NCBI GenBank assembly: GCA_045113315.1
Contig: JBGUIX010000006.1
Coordinates: 1-64,000 of the forward strand
Length of the DNA: 64,000 nt
Reading direction: 5' to 3'
DNA from: RUG13091 sp045113315
Lineage (GTDB): Bacteria; Bacillota_I; Bacilli_A; RFN20; CAG-826
A model generated the notes under the pieces. The model saw nothing but the letters and a program-made list of their open reading frames with translations. It made no database searches and was not told the DNA's origin. Shown here piece by piece: positions 62,271 through 64,000 of this stretch (its first letter is position 1; each line of letters starts with the position of its first letter). The position numbers and the translations under genes are program-made.

Positions 62271-62885
62271 ATGAAAGATTACGCGATTCATTATTCATAT
62301 AAAGGGATAGGAGATGTTTTAATTATCATCTTCGATAATCAAAAAGAAGTCACTAAACATATAAGAAAAGGTAGAGTGGAAGTTATTTATAATAACGAAG
62401 AAATTATCGGTTATAACATCTTTGATGTTAAAGAAATCGTTAAAATTAAAAATGAAGGCAAGATATTTCTTCCTTCTCCTATGTTAATTTCTGTAATTAA
62501 TACCATCTTAAAAAATGAAGGTTTAGAAGAACTTGAAGAAATGAAACATTCCGGTTTTTATACCGCCTCTATTGTGGACGCAATACCAATAGACGAAGAA
62601 AAATGTTTCATAACTGCTTCCTTAGGTGATGAATATGTTTCAGGAATTGTTAAAGATAATAATTTAACAGTAAATGAAAAAATAGTGGTTGCAAAAGTAG
62701 GCACTAGATTATCTAATGGAGAAATAGTAAAAGAAGGCAACATGGATGGGACATTACTTAATGGACACATCTGTACTTGTGAAGAACTTAATGAACCAGG
62801 AACTGGTGTATTGAAATTAGATAAAGATATAGAAATAGGAAGAGATTTCTTCTATATGGAGGAAAAAAATAATGTTAGAGATTGA
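62271..62885 (+). CDS. ytpR: YtpR-like tRNA-binding domain protein
   Basis: A 204-residue protein with an N-terminal DUF4479-like part (YKGIGDVLIIIF, then IIGYNIFDVKEI) and a C-terminal EMAP/Arc1p-type OB fold (KIVVAKVGTRLSNG, then NGHICTCEEL), as in B. subtilis YtpR. The same fold occurs in PheT and binds tRNA; the cellular role is not known. It ends in TGA and overlaps the next gene by 14 nt. Confidence 0.8.
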   Translation: MKDYAIHYSYKGIGDVLIIIFDNQKEVTKHIRKGRVEVIYNNEEIIGYNIFDVKEIVKIKNEGKIFLPSPMLISVINTILKNEGLEELEEMKHSGFYTASIVDAIPIDEEKCFITASLGDEYVSGIVKDNNLTVNEKIVVAKVGTRLSNGEIVKEGNMDGTLLNGHICTCEELNEPGTGVLKLDKDIEIGRDFFYMEEKNNVRD

Positions 62886-63969
62886 ATTAAAAAATGCGGG
62901 GAAAATTTCTCGTTTAACCAATAAAACATTTCAATTTGATAAGCGCCTTGGTGAAGGTTTTTATTCTGCGAATTACTTTTTAAAAAGTAATAAGATTGTG
63001 AAAATGAATGAACCAAACCATATTGTGACCATGCAGTGGTTCCAAAGAAGAGATGATTCTAAATTATGCGGTATCGATGAAGCAATTGCTTTAATCCATA
63101 CATTTGCTATTCATCCTGAAGAATTAGTTATTGAAGCTTTAAATGATGGGGATATCATCCAAGCTAATGAACCGGTTTTAAAAGTCACTGGTAAATATGA
63201 AAACTTTGGTTTTTTAGAATCTGTCATCGATGGTATATTAGCGAGAAGAACTAGTGTTTGTACCAATGTCTATAATGTGATGAAAGTAATAGGTGATGTT
63301 CCTATTTTCTCAATGGCGGATAGACAAGATGATTATCACACTCAAACGGGTGATGGCTATGCTACCTATATTGGTGGAATTAGTAAAGTTAGCACTGACG
63401 CTCAAGGAGCCTGGTATGGTGGCAAAGGTATGGGAACTATGCCTCATGCTTTAATCCAAATTTGTGGTGGAGATGTTTGTAAAGCCGCTGATATTTATTT
63501 AAAAACTTTCCCAGAAGAAAAGGTGACCGCTTTAATTGATTATCACAATAATGTGGTAAGAGATAGTTTAATTCTTGCTAAACACCTTGGCAAAAAACTT
63601 AATGGTGTGAGAGTGGATACTTCTAAAGCATTAATCGATCATTATTTTGATGATAAAGATACAAGTGACTTTGATCCTCATGGTGTTTGTAAAGAGTTAA
63701 TCTTTGCGTTAAGAAAAGCTCTTGATGATAACGGTTTTGATTATGTAAAAATTACCGTAAGTTCTTCTTTCTCCGCGGAGAAGATTAAAGAATGGAATAA
63801 ATTAAAAGTCCCTGTTTCTATGTATGGAGTGGGAACCTATTTTGTGAATAATATGACTTGTGGATTTACGGGAGATCTTGTGATGCTGGACGGCAAACCT
63901 GAAGCTAAAGAAGGAAGAAGTAATTATCCAAGTAATAGACTTAAAAAAGTTCCATATCCTATTTATTAA
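62872..63969 (+). CDS. pncB: Nicotinate phosphoribosyltransferase
   Basis: A 365-residue type II phosphoribosyltransferase joining nicotinate to PRPP for NAD synthesis. The substrate-loop region (MADRQDDYHTQTGDGYA) and the GVRVDTSKAL phosphate-binding strand are present. GGAGG precedes the ATG. With no de novo NAD genes in view, it fits vitamin salvage. Length is typical for the short PncB-like branch. Confidence 0.88.
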   Translation: MLEIELKNAGKISRLTNKTFQFDKRLGEGFYSANYFLKSNKIVKMNEPNHIVTMQWFQRRDDSKLCGIDEAIALIHTFAIHPEELVIEALNDGDIIQANEPVLKVTGKYENFGFLESVIDGILARRTSVCTNVYNVMKVIGDVPIFSMADRQDDYHTQTGDGYATYIGGISKVSTDAQGAWYGGKGMGTMPHALIQICGGDVCKAADIYLKTFPEEKVTALIDYHNNVVRDSLILAKHLGKKLNGVRVDTSKALIDHYFDDKDTSDFDPHGVCKELIFALRKALDDNGFDYVKITVSSSFSAEKIKEWNKLKVPVSMYGVGTYFVNNMTCGFTGDLVMLDGKPEAKEGRSNYPSNRLKKVPYPIY

Positions 63970-64000
63970 TAAATAGAAAACATGAAAAAAAGCCACAATT

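Noticed and set aside
63970..64000. Terminator after pncB
   Set aside because: An A-rich stretch followed by GCCACAATT could be the left arm of a terminator, but the window ends before the pairing arm.

Overview
The window is about 64 kb of AT-rich chromosomal DNA from a low-GC, Gram-positive-type anaerobe (Bacillota). The gene orders gmk-priA-rsmB-rlmN-prpC-prkC-rsgA-rpe and atpI-B-E-F-H-A-G-D-C, the addB-addA pair, glgC-glgD-glgA and RqcH all point there. A PrkC kinase without PASTA domains and almost no TGA stop codons (2 of 61 genes; 50 TAA, 9 TAG) suggest a lineage on the Mollicutes/Erysipelotrichia side, possibly an uncultured gut group. That placement is an inference. The genetic code looks standard, because rsgA and ytpR end in TGA. 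Genes are tightly packed, with many 1-11 nt overlaps and short intergenic hairpin terminators.

Layout. 1-4.2 kb: a tRNA 3' end, a VanZ-family protein and a three-gene UDP-L-FucNAc pathway (capE, capG, capF) in which CapE carries an N-terminal helix-turn-helix domain. 4.2-7.4 kb: flavodoxin, a multidomain flavodiiron protein and an esterase, probably oxygen/NO defence. 7.5-15.6 kb: an orphan 77-residue protein behind a structured leader, acyl-ACP thioesterase, a BaiN-like flavoprotein, tyrS, an anchored protein of unknown function, an amidohydrolase, a zinc-ribbon membrane protein and rdgB. 15.65-16.54 kb: the one clearly degenerate stretch, a decayed tandem array of RhuM-family fragments full of small hairpins, ending at a tRNA-Gly. 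16.6-22.7 kb: trxA, a TraX-like protein, a CPBP protease, then yigZ-mrp-pepP-glpK. 22.8-29.3 kb: addB-addA plus a DUF5677-like gene. 29.3-31.0 kb: a TGS-uridine kinase. 31.2-39.1 kb: PPi-dependent phosphofructokinase running straight into a complete F1Fo ATP synthase operon. 39-42.4 kb: thioredoxin-like lipoprotein, pyrophosphatase, trmL, rqcH. 42.4-51.8 kb: the gmk to rpe housekeeping operon, in which the RsmB homologue has lost its catalytic residues. 51.9-56.4 kb: rpmB, a small membrane protein and the glycogen genes. 56.5-64 kb: leuS, coaX, an ECF-S/M20 peptidase fusion, trmB, ytpR and nicotinate phosphoribosyltransferase.

How it fits together: PPi-linked glycolysis, glycogen storage, soluble pyrophosphatase and an ATP synthase whose c subunit carries a two-carboxylate, Na+-type ion site describe a fermentative, energy-economising anaerobe that scavenges vitamins (pantothenate, nicotinate). 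The most unusual items are the ECF-S/M20 fusion next to coaX, the RhuM tandem array with its hairpin-rich stretch, the HTH-CapE fusion, the SD-sequestering leader of the orphan small gene, the pseudoenzyme RsmB, and several promoters whose -10 box lies only 6-9 nt before an ATG with no Shine-Dalgarno sequence (leaderless mRNAs).
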